From assembly GCF_001425055.1 (NCBI RefSeq), contig NZ_LMDK01000001.1, positions 571,845 through 635,844 of the forward strand: DNA of 64,000 nt. Reading direction: 5' to 3'. The notes beneath the pieces were generated by a model, which did not search any database, was not told where the DNA came from, and was given only the letters and a program-made list of their open reading frames with translations. How positions within the stretch are numbered: the first letter of the stretch is position 1; each line of letters starts with the position of its first letter. This DNA is from Pelomonas sp. Root1237. Its GTDB lineage: Bacteria > Pseudomonadota > Gammaproteobacteria > Burkholderiales > Burkholderiaceae_C. This document shows, one piece after another, positions 63,424 to 64,000 of the stretch. The translations under genes and the position numbers were made by a program.

Positions 63424-63906
63424 ATGCGCGCATATCCCTTCATCCTCCTTGCCACCGCCCTCGTCCTGACCGCTTGTGCCAGCTCCAACCAGGACAAGGT
63501 CGCCACCGCCGCGACCACGCCACTCAGCGACCTCAATGTCGTTCGCGCCGACATCCCCGAGGTGCTGAAGACCGCGGCCGCGGCGCCCTACGCGACGCCC
63601 GTTGACGCCAGCTGTGGCGGCCTGGCGGCCGGCATCCGTGCGCTAGACGAAGTGCTCGGCCCTGACCTCGATGCCCCTCACACCAGTGGCAATCCCGGCC
63701 TGCTGGATCGGGGCGGAGATGCCGCCACGGGTGCGCTGCAGCGCACCGCCGAGGGGGTCATTCCTTTCCGCGGCTGGGTGCGCAAGCTGAGCGGCGCCGA
63801 GCGCTATGCACACCAGGTCAGTGCGGCCATCACGGCCGGCGGCGTCAGGCGTGGCTATCTTCGTGGGCTTTCGGCCGCCAAGGCCTGCACGGCGAAGCCG
63901 GCTTGA
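63424..63906 (+). CDS. Lipoprotein, unknown
   Basis: 160 residues. A signal peptide with lipobox (LVLTAC, about 13-18) is followed by a short low-complexity linker and a domain with one cysteine in DASCGGLAAGIRALDEVLGPD. It starts 38 bases after the RT stop, but its composition is like the chromosome core, so it is probably not part of the retron. The function is unknown. Confidence 0.7.
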   Translation: MRAYPFILLATALVLTACASSNQDKVATAATTPLSDLNVVRADIPEVLKTAAAAPYATPVDASCGGLAAGIRALDEVLGPDLDAPHTSGNPGLLDRGGDAATGALQRTAEGVIPFRGWVRKLSGAERYAHQVSAAITAGGVRRGYLRGLSAAKACTAKPA

Positions 63907-63910
63907 GCGC

Positions 63911-64000
63911 CTAGCGCTCCATCTTCACCGGCGCCATGTCGCGGATGTAGAAGACGCCGTCCCACTGTGCGCCCAGACCAACGCCCGTGCCCAGCGGCAT
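63911..64000 (-). CDS. 3' end of an unidentified gene (partial)
   Basis: Thirty codons on the minus strand end in TAG at 63911-63913 and continue past the window edge. The translated end reads QWDGVFYIRDMAPVKMER. It is convergent with the lipoprotein gene, four bases after its stop. Too little is present to name it. Confidence 0.5.
   Translation of the reverse strand: MPLGTGVGLGAQWDGVFYIRDMAPVKMER

Overview
The window is high-GC DNA with dense, often overlapping genes on both strands. Gene content points to an aerobic betaproteobacterium of the order Burkholderiales, probably near Roseateles, Rubrivivax or Ideonella. This placement is inferred from a DUF3567 protein typical of that order, a CreBCD envelope-stress set, an NADP-linked 2-oxoacid oxidoreductase like that of Azoarcus, a PEP-CTERM protein and the codon bias. 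No tRNA, rRNA, CRISPR array, integrase or intact insertion sequence was seen.

Layout. 0-10.8 kb: LytTR response regulator, ferredoxin-NADP reductase behind 12-bp tandem repeats, SoxR with a near-perfect SoxR box facing a questin-oxidase-like gene, an XRE-cupin regulator with a double operator, a fused double acetyltransferase, a tandem AAA+ ATPase, a decayed fumarylacetoacetase-like protein and a nucleoside hydrolase. 11-21.8 kb: diguanylate cyclase, ProQ, leucyl aminopeptidase, a DTW tRNA-modifying enzyme, DsbD plus a redoxin, glutaminase and a methyltransferase. 21.8-31.5 kb: Ser/Thr kinase with a haem-HAMP membrane partner, a TctDE-like two-component pair split by a cluster of perfect hairpins, an orphan ParA and a B12-binding radical SAM protein. 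31.7-41.7 kb: a Ycf48-like lipoprotein, then a block holding a GEMM-I cyclic-dinucleotide riboswitch and an overlapping operon of an exported subtilase and two histidine kinases. This block is flanked by an intact GMC oxidoreductase and a decayed copy of that gene's 3' end. 41.8-48.8 kb: MarC, nitronate monooxygenase and CreBCD, then a metal-receptor pair. 49-57 kb: glycine-rich RNA-binding protein, DUF5916 outer-membrane-like protein, kdsD-kdsC-lptC-SDR, a PAP2 phosphatase and an exported Hcp-fold protein with a PEP-CTERM tail. 57-61.9 kb: a three-gene 2-oxoacid:NADP oxidoreductase. 61.9-63.4 kb: a retron-type reverse transcriptase with a structured leader and a 42-codon ORF. The window ends with a lipoprotein and the 3' end of a further gene.

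The two systems most worth follow-up are (i) the riboswitch-controlled subtilase, histidine kinase and receiver-kinase operon, whose protease ends in nine identical GVVLSE hexapeptides encoded by synonymously diverged 18-mers, and (ii) the retron, which has no known large effector beside it but has a tiny basic and hydrophobic ORF between its structured leader and the reverse transcriptase. The exported PEP-CTERM Hcp protein, the SoxR/questin-oxidase pair and several nested inverted-repeat elements are the next tier.
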